From positions 1-23,167 of the forward strand of contig BBCA01000046.1 in the NCBI GenBank assembly GCA_001311805.1: a DNA stretch of 23,167 nt. The letters run 5' to 3'. Below are positions 1-9,004 of the stretch, one piece after another. The stretch is from Lentibacillus juripiscarius JCM 12147 (GTDB lineage Bacteria; Bacillota; Bacilli; Bacillales_D; Amphibacillaceae). Position 1 is the first letter of the stretch, and each line of letters starts with the position of its first letter. A program made the position numbers and the translations under genes. Below the pieces are notes generated by a model. The model had not been told where the DNA came from. It worked only from the letters and a program-made list of their open reading frames with translations, and made no database searches.

Positions 1-27
1 AAAAACCCTTACCTCGAGGGCAAGGGT
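1..27 (-). terminator. Rho-independent terminator of sdhCAB
   Basis: Read on the minus strand, a 9-bp stem (ACCCTTGCC / GGTAAGGGT, one G-U pair) with the 5-nt loop CTCGA is followed directly by five T at the window edge. It begins 24 bases after the sdhB stop codon, as expected for the operon's terminator. The T tract may continue beyond the window. Confidence 0.8.
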
Positions 28-51
28 CATTAGTTTCAAAGTTTGCTAGTT

Positions 52-817
52 TTAATGCGCATGATCACTGCCAAAGAAGTTCTTAAATGACTGGATATTT
101 GTTGCACGGTTCATAGCAGCAATAGAAGTTGTTAATGGAATGCCTTTTGGACAAACTTGTACACAGTTTTGTGCGTTACTGCAACCGGAGACACCGCCGT
201 CTTCCATCAATCCTTCTAGCCGTTCACTCTTGTTCATCTCACCTGTTGGATGTGCATTAAACAGACGAGCCTGTGACAAAGCAGCCGGTCCGATAAAGTC
301 TGATTTGTCATTCACATTCGGACAAGCCTCGAGACATACACCGCATGTCATACATTTTGACAATTCATATGCCCATTGCCGTTTTTCTCCGGCATTCGGG
401 GACCTGGTCCAAGATCATGTGTGCCGTCAATTGGAATCCATGCCTTGACTTGTTTCAGTGCATCAAACATCTGTTCACGGTCAACGAATAAGTCCCGGAT
501 AACCGGGAATGTGCTCATCGGTTCCAGCTTAACTGGCTGCTCCAGTTCATCAATCAGGGCAGCACAGGATTGCCGTGCTGTCCCATTGATGACCATGGAA
601 CAAGCCCCGCAGACTTCCTCGAGGCAGTTCATGTCCCATTGAACGGGCGTGGTCTTTTCTCCATTTGCATTCACCGGATTCCGACGAATTTCCATTAGTC
701 CGGAAATAACATTCATATTTTTTTTTTATATGGTATTTCAAAAGTCTCTTGATAAGGAGATGATTCCGGGCTGTCCTGACGGGTGATAATAAACGTAACG
801 GTACTTTGCTCAGCCAT
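52..817 (-). CDS. sdhB: Succinate dehydrogenase iron-sulfur subunit (two frameshifts in the assembly)
   Basis: SdhB carries electrons from SdhA flavin through 2Fe-2S, 4Fe-4S and 3Fe-4S clusters to the membrane anchor SdhC and menaquinone (TCA cycle/respiration). The N-terminal part has the plant-ferredoxin-type cysteines (CLEEVCGACSMVING); the C-terminal part has the ferredoxin cysteines CMTCGVCLEACPN and CSNAQNCVQVCPKGIP and ends FFGSDHAH. The frame breaks twice. At about 711-730 an A10 run needs one more A (or two fewer), giving IPYKKKNMNVISG. At about 370-380 an A5 run needs to be A6, giving PEKKRQWAYELSKCMTC. Corrected length is about 255 residues, normal for Bacillus SdhB. The start is ATG at 817 (ATG at 820 is also possible), preceded by AAGGGAG and overlapping the end of sdhA by 8 bases, consistent with translational coupling. 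Confidence 0.95.
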
Positions 818-2581
818 CATCACTTGCTCCCTTCGCTTTTTGGTGTAATCACGTTTACGTGGTTTGATATGAGAAATGTCCACGTCTTCATACGTAATTA
901 CAGGTTCATTATTCTTTTCGTCATACTGGGCAATGGTTGTTTTTAGGAAGTTCTCGTCATCACGCTCCGGGAATTCCGGTTTATAGTGCGCACCGCGTGT
1001 CTCATCGCGTTTCAAGGCACCATTGTGATAACCCGTGCAAGCTGCAGCATGCTTTCGAGCTGACGCGTGAACATAACACCCTGGTTGTTCCACCTGGACG
1101 TGTCATTGATATTAATATTTTCCCAGCGTTCCATCAATTCTTTAATCTTTTCATCTGTTTCCCGCAGTTTTATCATTATGACGAACAACGGTTACGTTAT
1201 CTGTCATCCATTCTCCGAGTTCTTTATGGATCTGGTACGCGTTTTCCGTGCCATCCATTTTCATCAGTTTTTTCAAATTTCTCTTGTTCTTCTTTTTCCT
1301 TGTCTTCAAACAGTTTGGATGGCAAATCTTCTACATGCTTATCCAATCCGTCGATATATTCAATCGCGTTTGGTCCCGCAACAGATCCGCCATAAATGGC
1401 CGATAGCAGCGAGTTGGCGCCAAGACGATTTCCTCCATGCTGTGAGAAATCACACTCACCGGCAGCAAAAATACCCGGGATGCTTGTCATCTGGTCATAA
1501 TCAACCCACAGACCACCCATCGAATAGTGGACAGCAGGGAAAATCTTCATCGGTACTTTACGTGGATCCTCACCGACAAATTTCTCATAAATTTCAATAA
1601 TGCCGCCCAGCTTAACGTCCAGCTCTTTCGGGTCTTTATGGGAAAGATCAAGATAAACCATGTTCTCGCCATTGATACCCAGCTTCTGGTTTACGCAGAC
1701 ATCAAAAATCTCGCGTGTGGCAACGTCACGCGGTACCAGGTTACCATATGCCGGGTATTTCTCCTCAAGAAAATACCATGGTTCCCCATCTTTATATGTC
1801 CAGACACGTCCGCCTTCACCACGTGCAGATTCACTCATTAGGCGCAGTTTGTCATCACCCGGTATGGCGGTCGGGTGAATCTGAATGAATTCACCATTGG
1901 CATATTTAGCACCTTGCTGATACAGGATGCTTGCGGCTGAACCGGTATTGATCATCGAGTTTGTTGATTTTCCGAAAATGATTCCCGGTCCGCCTGATGC
2001 CAAAATGACAGCATCCGCCGGGAATGACTTGATTTCATGTGAGCGGATATTCTGTCCAACAATGCCTCTTCCCACATTATCCTCATCTATGACAGCACCA
2101 ACAACTCCCAGCTTTCATATTTGTTAACAAGCCCTTCTACTTCATAACGGCGAACCTGTTCGTCCAGCGCATACAAAAGCTGCTGTCCTGTGGTCGCTCC
2201 GGCATAGGCAGTCCGGTGATGCTGTGTTCCACCAAAGCGACGGAAGTCAAGCAGCCCTTCCGGAGTACGATTAAACATAACCCCCATCCGGTCCAGCATA
2301 TGAATGATGCTTGGTGCGGCATCACACATAGCCTTTACCGGTGGCTGGTTAGCGAGGAAGTCACCACCGTAAATGGTATCGTCAAAGTGAATCCATGGTG
2401 AATCCCCTTCACCTTTTGTGTTAACCGCTCCATTAATGCCGCCCTGGGCACACACAGAGTGAGAACGTTTTACCGGCACAATCGAAAACAGGTCAACTTC
2501 TGCACCTGCTTCAGCTGCTTTAATGGTTGCCATTAGACCGGCTAATCCGCCGCCGACAACGATAATTTTTCGGTTACTCAT
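810..2581 (-). CDS. sdhA: Succinate dehydrogenase flavoprotein subunit (several frameshifts in the assembly)
   Basis: SdhA oxidises succinate to fumarate on covalently bound FAD at the cytoplasmic face of complex II. The N-terminus shows the FAD dinucleotide fold VVGGGLAGLMATIKAAEAG, followed by the flavin-linkage region RSHSVCAQGGINGA. The middle holds HPTAIPGDDKL, SARGEGGRVW and GECDFSQHGGNRLGANSLL; the C-terminal part has RGAHYKPEFPERDDENFLKTT. Frame breaks lie near 2101 (one missing base restores WEFVGAVIDEDNVGRG), near 1270 (one missing A restores EKLMKMDGTENAY), at one or more places between 1050 and 1200, and near 840 (A5 should be A6, giving the end DYTKKAKGASDDG). Corrected length is about 590 aa, normal for the family. 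It follows sdhC by 27 bp. Confidence 0.95.
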
Positions 2582-2608
2582 TTGGAATGCTCACTCCCTA
2601 TTTCTGTA

Positions 2609-3230
2609 TTAAACTCCGTAAGCAAATTGAATTAATGCCCGCACACCGATATAGCTGATAGCCAGGAATACAACCAGTGTGGCGTATGTAGCAATTTTTT
2701 TGGGATTTCGGTGATTGCGTTATGCCCCATGATACCATGAAGCTCCACAGTCCATTGGCAAAATGGAACGTTGTTGAAATGACACCGACAATATAAAACC
2801 AGAACATGAATGGATTAGATAAAATGTTCTCCATCAGATTATAGTCCAGTTCTGCATTTCCCATTCCAATTTGCACGCGCGTTCCCAAACATGCCATGCA
2901 ATAAATACGAAGGTGACAATACCGGTTACCCGCTGCAGATAAAACATCCAATTACGGAAATAACCATATCGTCTTGTATTGTTCTTTGCGACAAATACAA
3001 TGTAAACCCCTAGTATTGCATGAAATAAAAATTGGCAGGAAAATAATAACGATTTCCAGTGCCAGTCTAAACGGCAAATCATGCATGAATCCCGCCGCTT
3101 TGTTAAAACTTTCTTCACCATAAACAGCAAAATGGTTAACAACCAAGTGCTGAATCAGAAATACACCGATAGGAATTACCCCTAACAGAGAATGGAGCCT
3201 GCGGTAAAAAAACTCACGGTGTTCTGCCAT
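2609..3230 (-). CDS. sdhC: Succinate dehydrogenase cytochrome b558 membrane anchor (frameshifted)
   Basis: SdhC anchors SdhA/SdhB to the membrane, binds heme b and passes electrons to menaquinone. It begins MAEHREFFYRRLHSLLGVIP and has several hydrophobic helices (GVFLIQHLVVNHF, LALEIVIIFLPI, VTGIVTFVFIAWHVWE, VISTTFHFANGLWSF) with histidines positioned to ligate heme, as in the B. subtilis-type anchor. Breaks near 3040 and 2700 are single-base. Joining the frames gives an end reading AISYIGVRALIQFAYGV and about 206 residues in total. A strong RBS (GAGGGGGG) precedes the ATG at 3230. It is the first gene of sdhCAB, and the order C-A-B without sdhD matches Bacillus. Confidence 0.93.
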
Positions 3231-3319
3231 ACGTTACCCCCCTCAGTCAAGATATGTTAGTTTGCAAAAAGTACACCTTTTTGACAATAAAGCTTATGTA
3301 TAGTTATTGCCCGTAAAAT

Positions 3320-3346
3320 GTACAATTTATGACATATTTATTGTAC
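3320..3346. promoter_or_regulatory. Inverted repeat overlapping the sdh -10 box (possible operator)
   Basis: GTACAAT (3320-3326) and ATTGTAC (3340-3346) form perfect 7-bp arms around a 13-bp AT-rich spacer. The right arm contains the -10 hexamer of the proposed sdhC promoter, so a protein bound here could block it. No known regulator was assigned. Confidence 0.35.
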
Positions 3347-3368
3347 TTCTATCTCTGAGAACCGTCAA
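3340..3368 (-). promoter_or_regulatory. Sigma-A-type promoter of sdhCAB
   Basis: On the minus strand, -35 TTGACG (3363-3368) and -10 TACAAT (3340-3345) are separated by 17 bp. This predicts transcription towards sdhC with a leader of about 100 nt before its ATG. Confidence 0.6.
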
Positions 3369-3412
3369 GAAAAGGGTGTGATAATTGTTTTCCCTCATGA
3401 ACCAATCAGTGC

Positions 3413-3441
3413 TTGCACGTTTATCCGTTTCCATAGATAAT
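3413..3441 (+). promoter_or_regulatory. Candidate promoter of yslB
   Basis: TTGCAC (3413-3418), a 17-bp spacer and GATAAT (3436-3441) lie about 75 bp upstream of the RBS-supported ATG at 3515. This fits a short leader for yslB and argues against translation starting at TTG 3385. Confidence 0.4.
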
Positions 3442-3514
3442 AATAAGGACAGCAAAAAAAAGAGTGATCTATATGACAAAGAACACTTTAGTCACTTCAG
3501 AAAGGATGACATCC

Positions 3515-3946
3515 ATGTCAAAAAACAGGAAATGCCTGTCACAGTACTTGATGAACTGCATACAGCAGGTGCAGGCTATGACATTATCCGGTATGTCGGT
3601 CTGCCTGATGTATTTGGCAACCAGGCAGATGCATTACTATATTTCATGGGAAAAAACATGGCACGGAAATTTGAGTTCCAGTCCTTATCCGATATCGTTT
3701 ATGCGTTTGAGAAATTAGGCTGGGGACACCTGGAACTGGTTAAAGAAAAAAGAATGAACTCACCTTTCAGCTTATGGCCGATACAATCGTTTATCGCCTA
3801 AATTCGCCACTTGATACAGAATTCCGTCTGGAAGCAGGTTTTCTGAGTGAGTCTATAGGCCTTGTCAACCAAAGACCATGTGAATGTGAAGAAGAAATAC
3901 ATAAAAAATCCACCAGATCGAGTTTTCCGCCGTTTTCACGGATTAA
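3515..3946 (+). CDS. yslB: YslB family protein (DUF2507), frameshifted
   Basis: A small cytoplasmic protein of unassigned biochemical role, conserved next to sdhC and uvrC in Bacillus. Recognisable parts are YDIIRYVGLPDVFGNQADALLY, split by no gap, then FMGKNMARKFEFQS, FEKLGWG and LEAGFLSESIGLVNQ. Three single-A deficits interrupt the frame: near 3520 (gives MSKKQEMPVTV), near 3750 (gives KRNELTFQLMAD) and near 3905 (gives HKKIHQIEFSAVFTD and the stop at 3944). Corrected length is 144 aa, close to the family norm of about 150. ATG 3515 is preceded by GAAAGGA at 8 nt. An alternative TTG at 3385 also has an RBS-like AAAGGG and would add about 43 low-complexity residues; I consider it less likely. 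It is divergent from sdhC and convergent with uvrC. Confidence 0.8.
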
Positions 3947-3963
3947 GCATCCGTCCAGTTGAT

Positions 3964-4002
3964 TGGAACAGCCGGTACATCAGGTTGTTCCACTGCCTTT
4001 TT
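3964..4002 (+). terminator. Possible terminator between yslB and uvrC
   Basis: A 10-bp stem, TGGAACAGCC with GGTTGTTCCA (one G-T pair), covers 3964-3992. Five T follow after a 5-nt gap, on the plus strand. It overlaps the uvrC stop codon. The T tract is offset, so the call is tentative. Confidence 0.35.
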
Positions 4003-5771
4003 CATCATTCAAGTGGGCAAGGATGGTTTCAGCTACATTTTGAGGAACACCCAATTTCGTAATCTCTTCCACTGCAGCATTACGGATATCATGAATAGAT
4101 GTAAAATGACTCAGCAGAAGCTGCCTCCGCTTCTCGCCTACTCCCGGAATCTTATCGAGTTCAGACCGGAACAGATTTTTTCCGCGCAACTGCCTGTGAA
4201 ATGAAATGGCAAATCGGTGTACCTCATCCTGAATTCGTTGTACCAGATAGAATTCCTGTGACTTCCGTGGCAAATCAATCGGCACCGGCGGGGAGCCATA
4301 CAACAATTCACTTGTCTTATGTTTTTCATCTTTTGCAAGTCCGCATAAGGGGATATCCAGACCGAGCTCATTTTCCAATACATCCACAGCGGCACTCATC
4401 TGGCCTTTGCCTCCATCAACGACAATTAAATCCGGCAGCGGCTGGTCCTCTTTCAGTACACGTGTATAGCGGCGCCGGATACTTCGCGCATCGTTTCATA
4501 GTCATCAGGACCTTCCACATTTCTTATTTTATATTTCCGGTACTCTTTTTATCAGGACGTCCATCTGTAAACACAACCATCGCCGATACCGGATCCGCCC
4601 CTTGAATATTGGAGTTGTCAAATGCTTCAATCCGGTGGGGAACCTCGATATGAAGGACCTCCCCCAATTTTTCCACTGCTTGGATTGTCCGTTCTTCATC
4701 CCGTTCAATAAGTGAAAATTTCTCCTCCAGAGCTATGGATGCATTTTTCTCGGCCAAGTCGACCAGCTGCTTTTTCCGACCCCGGAATGGTGTATGCACA
4801 TTGACCTCCAAAAGGTCCTCAATAATTCTGTCTCGGTCCCAATCGGTACAAGGATCTGTTTCGGCTTTAAGTGATGCTGATGCAAATAAAACCTGCCGAC
4901 ATAGCTTAAAAAATGTGTCATCCGGGTCATCAAAAAATGGAAAAATAGAAACGTCCCGCTCAATCAGCTTACCCTGACGGACAAAAAAGACTTGCACACA
5001 CATCCAGCCTTTGTCATAGCTGTAACCGAAGATGTCCCGGTCGGTCCGATCGTTCAGTGTCATCCGCTGCTGCTCCATAACGGACTCAATATGCTGAATC
5101 AGATCACGTAATTCCTTCGCCCGCTCAAAATTAAGCGCCTCACTTGCTTCGTGCATTTTACCGGTCAAATCCCGCTTAATTTCTTTATGACCCCCATGAA
5201 GAAAAGATGTGATATCCTGGATAATTTCCTTATACGTTTCCTCTGTTGCAGGCTTCTCACTGCATGCCAGGCACTGTCCCATATGATAGTACAGGCAGAC
5301 GCGGCCCGGAGGATTGTTGCATTTACGCAGTGGGTACAATTTATCAAGGAGTCTTTTCGTCTCCTTGGCTGCCAGAACGTTCGGGTATGGACCAAAATAT
5401 TTTCCTTTATCCTTTTTAACATTTCGCGTAATTAAAAGTCTTGGATGCCGTTCAGACGTTATTTTCAAATAGGGATATGTCTTATCATCTTTTAACAGGA
5501 CGTTGTATTTCGGATCATACTTTTTAATTAAATTCATTTCCAGGATCAGCGCTTCCATCTCTGAAGTTGTGACAATATATTCAAAATCTATTATTTCCTG
5601 TACAAGGCGCTGGGTCTTTTTATCATTTGCCCCGGTAAAATACGAACGCACCCTATTCTTGAGCATTTTAGACTTTCCCACATATATAACGGTTCCATGC
5701 TTATCTTTCATCAGGTAGCATCCAGGCTGTGATGGAAGCACAGCTAATTTTTCATTTATTTGCTGATTCAT
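3980..5771 (-). CDS. uvrC: Excinuclease ABC subunit C (frameshifted)
   Basis: UvrC makes the dual incisions around bulky DNA lesions in nucleotide excision repair together with UvrA and UvrB. The N-terminal GIY-YIG nuclease domain is visible ([19 protein letters not shown], about residues 17-35, with Arg40). A UVR motif follows near residues 200-235 ([20 protein letters not shown]). The RNase H-like nuclease domain includes [20 protein letters not shown] and [10 protein letters not shown], and the C-terminal helix-hairpin-helix pair includes [16 protein letters not shown]. Two single-base breaks near 4545 and 4480 separate the long N-terminal frame from the last 139 residues; corrected length is about 597 aa, the usual size. 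AGGGG lies 12 nt before ATG 5771 but abuts the upstream in-frame ATG 5783, so 5771 is preferred. It is downstream of trxA. Confidence 0.95.
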
Positions 5772-5806
5772 TGGCAATTTCATCCCCTGAACACATTTTT
5801 CACAAC

Positions 5807-5853
5807 TATAGGAGGCTGTTCAAAAAGATCCGCCTTTTTGAATAACCTCTATA
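5807..5853. repeat. Short palindromic repeat, miniature relative of the 14.4-kb MITE-like element
   Basis: TATAGGAGG-CTGTTCAAAAAG and CTTTTTGAATAA-CCTCTATA are near-perfect inverted arms around the hexamer ATCCGC, bounded by TATA on both sides. The arm core TGTTCAAAAAG matches the ends of the element at 14414-14580. It lies between trxA and uvrC, just upstream of the uvrC RBS, and would fold into a strong hairpin in the transcript. Confidence 0.65.
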
Positions 5854-5859
5854 AATAAC

Positions 5860-5884
5860 CCCTTGTCACTTATTGTAACAAGGG
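5860..5884 (-). terminator. Weak hairpin after trxA
   Basis: CCCTTGT (5860-5866) and ACAAGGG (5878-5884) form a 7-bp perfect stem with an 11-nt loop about 33 bp after the trxA stop. On the minus strand it is followed by GTTATTTAT, a poor T tract, so it may terminate only partly. Confidence 0.4.
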
Positions 5885-5916
5885 ATTATGTAAACACTGC
5901 CTATACGATTATAAAC

Positions 5917-6234
5917 TTACGAAGCATGTTTGTTAATCAAGTCGACCAACGCTTCCTTAGGCTGGAATCCGACAACTTGATCAACGACCTCTCCATTTTT
6001 GAATAATAGCAGTGTAGGGATGCTCATCACACCGTACTTACCGGCTGTTTCCTGATTCTCATCCACATCAAGTTTCACAATTTGCACTTTATCTTCCATT
6101 TCACCATCAATTTCTTCCAGAACTGGTGCAATCATTTTGCAAGGTCCGCACCAAGGTGCCCAGAAATCAGCCAGCACTAATCCTTCAGAAACCTGTTGAG
6201 TGAAATTCTGATCAGTGACATGTTCAATCGCCAT
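5917..6234 (-). CDS. trxA: Thioredoxin
   Basis: A cytoplasmic dithiol-disulfide oxidoreductase that supplies reducing equivalents to ribonucleotide reductase and other proteins. It is intact, with 105 residues. The active site [10 protein letters not shown] is near residues 28-37, and the conserved cis-proline segment [15 protein letters not shown] follows near residues 70-85. ATG 6234 lies 9 nt after AGGAGG; the in-frame upstream ATG at 6240 is only 3 nt from it. It sits between etfA and uvrC as in B. subtilis, but has its own upstream terminator and a likely promoter. It is one of the few genes in the left two-thirds of the window with no frameshift. Confidence 0.97.
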   Translation of the reverse strand: MAIEHVTDQNFTQQVSEGLVLADFWAPWCGPCKMIAPVLEEIDGEMEDKVQIVKLDVDENQETAGKYGVMSIPTLLLFKNGEVVDQVVGFQPKEALVDLINKHAS

Positions 6235-6270
6235 TTTCATTTCCCTCCTCTTCATCTAACTGTGCATTTT

Positions 6271-6276
6271 AGTATA
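6271..6276 (-). promoter_or_regulatory. Extended -10 element upstream of trxA
   Basis: TGATATACT on the minus strand fits an extended -10 (TGn-TATACT) about 37 bp before the trxA start codon. No convincing -35 was found. Confidence 0.4.
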
Positions 6277-6322
6277 TCATCGTTAGTATGTGCTCGCGAA
6301 TACTTTGCTTATACCATCAGTG

Positions 6323-6354
6323 AAAAGGTCTGACCGTTTTCGATCAGACCTTTT
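6323..6354 (-). terminator. Terminator after etfA
   Basis: AAAAGGTCTGA (6323-6333) and TCAGACCTTTT (6344-6354) form a perfect 11-bp stem with a 10-nt loop, six bases beyond the etfA stop codon. The A/T ends give a U-rich 3' side in either direction, so it is probably bidirectional in form. It separates the fad/etf operon from trxA. Confidence 0.85.
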
Positions 6355-6360
6355 GCAGGT

Positions 6361-7331
6361 TTATTTTACTTTTTTAATTTCCTCTGTCAATGCTGGAATC
6401 ACTTCAAACAGATCCCCAACAATACCATAGTCAGCCACATTGAAAATGTTTGATTCCGGATCTTTGTTAATGGCCACAATTACTTTCGAGTTCGACATTC
6501 CGGCAAGATGCTGGATTGCACCGGAAATACCGACAGCAATATAAAGATCTGGGGTGACAACCTTGCCTGTCTGCCCGATTTGAAGTGAGTAATCACAGTA
6601 TTCGGCATCACAAGCACCGCGGGAAGCCCCTACTGCACCACCCAAGACTTCTGCCAATTCATACAGCGGCTTGAAACCTTCTTCGCTTTTTACTCCGCGC
6701 CCGCCGGCAACAATGACATTTGCTTCAGACAAATCAACACCTTCCGAAGCTTTACGGATAACATCCTTGATTACCGTGCGGATGTCCTTCACGTCCACCT
6801 CTTGTTCGGTCACTTCCCCTGACCGGGACGCATCACGTTCAAGCGGCTTGATATTATTCGGCCGGATGGTCGCAAATGTAAGTCCGCTTGTAATCACCTT
6901 TTTCTCAAATGCTTTACCGGAATATATCGGTCTGACGAATACCGTGTTATCATCCTCTTGTTCAATGCTGGTTGCATCCGAAATCAGGCCTGAATCGAGC
7001 TTGCTTGCGACTTTTGGGGTCAAATCCTTCCCAATTGCTGTATGCCCCATTATAATGGCATCCGGTGACTCATCTTCTGCAACAGCCATAACCGCCTGTC
7101 CGTATCCTTCCGATGTATAGGTTTTCAAATTTTCATGTTCAACGGTAACAGCACGATCTGCTCCATAATAAATCATTTCCTGGGCTTGTTCGCTCAGCCC
7201 AGTGTCTCCGCACAGCATGCCGACGACTTCCCCATCTGCATCTATTTTTTTGCGGCAGCAATAGCCTCAAATGTTACATTCCGCAATACACCATCTCTTG
7301 CTTCGCCTATGACGAGTAATTTTTTGCCCAT
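6361..7331 (-). CDS. etfA: Electron transfer flavoprotein alpha subunit (one frameshift)
   Basis: EtfA binds FAD and, with EtfB, accepts electrons from acyl-CoA dehydrogenases and delivers them to the respiratory chain. The C-terminal FAD domain is clear: [37 protein letters not shown], here described as two parts, [14 protein letters not shown] and [13 protein letters not shown], plus [16 protein letters not shown] and [21 protein letters not shown]. The true start is ATG 7331 ([18 protein letters not shown]), after a purine-rich RBS GGAAAGGAG. An A7 run at about 7245 must be A8 to join it to the long frame. Corrected length is 323 aa, against about 325 in B. subtilis. It is the last gene of the fad/etf cluster, 37 bp after etfB, and is followed by a strong terminator. 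Confidence 0.95.
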
Positions 7332-7360
7332 ACTCCTTCTCCTTTCCAATGTAAAAATTC

Positions 7361-7374
7361 ACACGCACTTATAG
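7361..7374. repeat. Solo end of the MITE-like repeat at the etfB stop
   Basis: ACACGCACTTATAG is identical over 14 bases to the right end of the element at 14414-14580 (14568-14581). The flanks extend the match (TT..ACACGCACTTATAG.AC). Read on the minus strand, it supplies the TAA stop codon of etfB. Confidence 0.5.
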
Positions 7375-8143
7375 CACTTTTTTTATCGTCTTTCAAGAGG
7401 GAAACCAATTCCTTCACCTGTTCATCAACTTCCCCTTCCAGAATCCGGCCTGCTTCTTTTTCAGGCGGGAGGAATATATCCACTGTTTCTGTTTTTGCCT
7501 CAACGTCTTCTTCATCAAGATCCAGATCATCCAGCTCCAATTCTTCCAGTGGCTTTTTCTTTGCCTTCATGATACCGGGCAATGATGGATACCTTGGATC
7601 GTTCAGTCCTTGCTGACACGTTGCCAATAAAGGTAAAGATGTTTCAATCTTCTCTACATCGCCTTCCACATCTTTATCTATCTTTGCTGTTTCACCGTCA
7701 ATTTCTAACGCGGTGATGGTTGTAATGCAGCTGATTCCCATGCTTTCGGCAAGGCGCGGCCCAACCTGACCACTCGCTTCATCTATGGCAACGTTGCCTG
7801 CCAGAATCAGATCGGCCTCTTTATCGTCAAAATAGGCCTCCAGAACCTTGGCTGTCGTGAACTGGTCCCCTTCTTCCAGATCTTCTTCTGTATTAATTAA
7901 CACAGCCTTGTCGGCACCCATGGCTAGTGCTGTACGCAACTGTTTCTCTGCTTCCTCATCACCAACAGTGACAACGGTTACTTCACCGCCATGTGCATCC
8001 CGCTGGTTAATTGCTTCCTCAACCGCATACTCGTCATATGGATTAATGATGTATTCTGCACCCTCATCCTCAATCTGTCCATCAGATACCACAATTTTTT
8101 CCTCTGTATCAAATGTTCTTTTCAGCAATACGTATATGTTCAT
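7369..8143 (-). CDS. etfB: Electron transfer flavoprotein beta subunit (one frameshift near the end)
   Basis: Partner of EtfA; it binds AMP structurally and docks acyl-CoA dehydrogenases. It begins MNIYVLLKRTFDTEEKI and contains INPYDEYAVEEAINQRD, VVTVGDEEAEKQLRTALAMGADKAV and the ETF signature-like region LILAGNVAIDEASGQVGPRLAE. The open frame runs past the expected end because an A7 run at about 7376-7382 carries one extra base. With A6 it ends DDKKVL-stop at 7369, giving exactly 257 aa as in B. subtilis. It lies between fadB and etfA on the same strand. Confidence 0.95.
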
Positions 8144-8215
8144 TTGTCATCCTCCCTTTGTTGATATCGGCATCGCCGGTTGGGGTAAGTTATACGACCC
8201 GGCATCTGCCGTAAT

Positions 8216-8990
8216 CTATTTATCTTTGAATTCCGGTTTGCGCTTTTCAATAAAAGCCTGCACACCTTCTTTCGCATCCTCTGAACCAAAAATATCCGCA
8301 AATGCTTTCGCTTCTTCCTGGACGCCTTGCTGAAATTGTTCAGTTTTGGCATATGGAACCAATTTCATGACTGCATTGATAGAGACCCTGCTTTTCGCTG
8401 CAATATTTTCAGCAAGGCTGTATGCTGTGTCAAAAACAGCCTCCTCATCAACAGCCTGGTTAAGAAGTCCATTCGCTTTGGCCTCTTCCCCTTTAATCGG
8501 CTGCCCGCTCAAAATCATTTCATATGCTTTCGCGGCTCCGACAAATCGTGGCAGTCGCTGTGTTCCGGCAAATCCGGGAATAATGCCAAGGGTAGTCTCC
8601 GGCAAGCCAAATTTGGCATTTTCAGCGCCAATACGGATATGACATGCCATAGCCAGTTCCAGACCTCCACCCAGAGCAGCGCCGTGAATGGCTGCAATGA
8701 CCGGAATCGGAAAAATGTTCAATCCTATTAAAGAGCTTCTGGCCTCTCTCTGACAAAGACTGATAGTCAGAGGCACTTTCCAGGGAAGTGAACTCTTTAA
8801 TATCTGCCCCAGCAGAAAAGAATTTGCCTTCCCCTTTCAATACAATCGCTTTTACGCTGGTATCGTTTTCAATTTTGTCCAACGTGTCTTCGAGGCTGTT
8901 CAATAGATAAACAGACAGTGCGTTCGCGGGTGGGCTTTGAATTGTCAGCACCGCAATTTGGTTCTTCACTTCATAGTTGATAACAGCCAA
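8216..8990 (-). CDS. fadB: Enoyl-CoA hydratase, beta-oxidation (one frameshift)
   Basis: Crotonase-family enzyme that hydrates trans-2-enoyl-CoA to 3-hydroxyacyl-CoA. The substrate loop GKFFSAGADIKEF is near residues 55-67. The oxyanion-hole and catalytic segments follow: HGAALGGGLELAMACH and FGLPETTLGIIPGFAGTQRLPR, with the conserved Glu in LPET. A single extra T near 8720 splits the gene; removing it gives EHFPIPVIAAIHG and a 257-residue protein ending KRKPEFKDK. Start is TTG 8990, preceded by GAGGGGG at about 7 nt. It follows fadR by 14 bp and precedes etfB by 72 bp, in which I see no further gene. Synteny identifies it as B. subtilis FadB (YsiB). Confidence 0.92.
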
Positions 8991-9004
8991 GCCAATCCCC
9001 CTCT

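Noticed and set aside
3385..3514. TTG 3385 as the start of yslB, adding about 43 residues
   Set aside because: It has an RBS-like AAAGGG, but the added segment is low-complexity. A promoter-like TTGCAC-17-GATAAT lies within it, and the ATG at 3515 has a good RBS and gives the family length once one A is restored.
5772..5783. Upstream ATG of uvrC at 5783
   Set aside because: The AGGGG ribosome-binding site abuts this ATG directly; ATG 5771 has a usable spacing.
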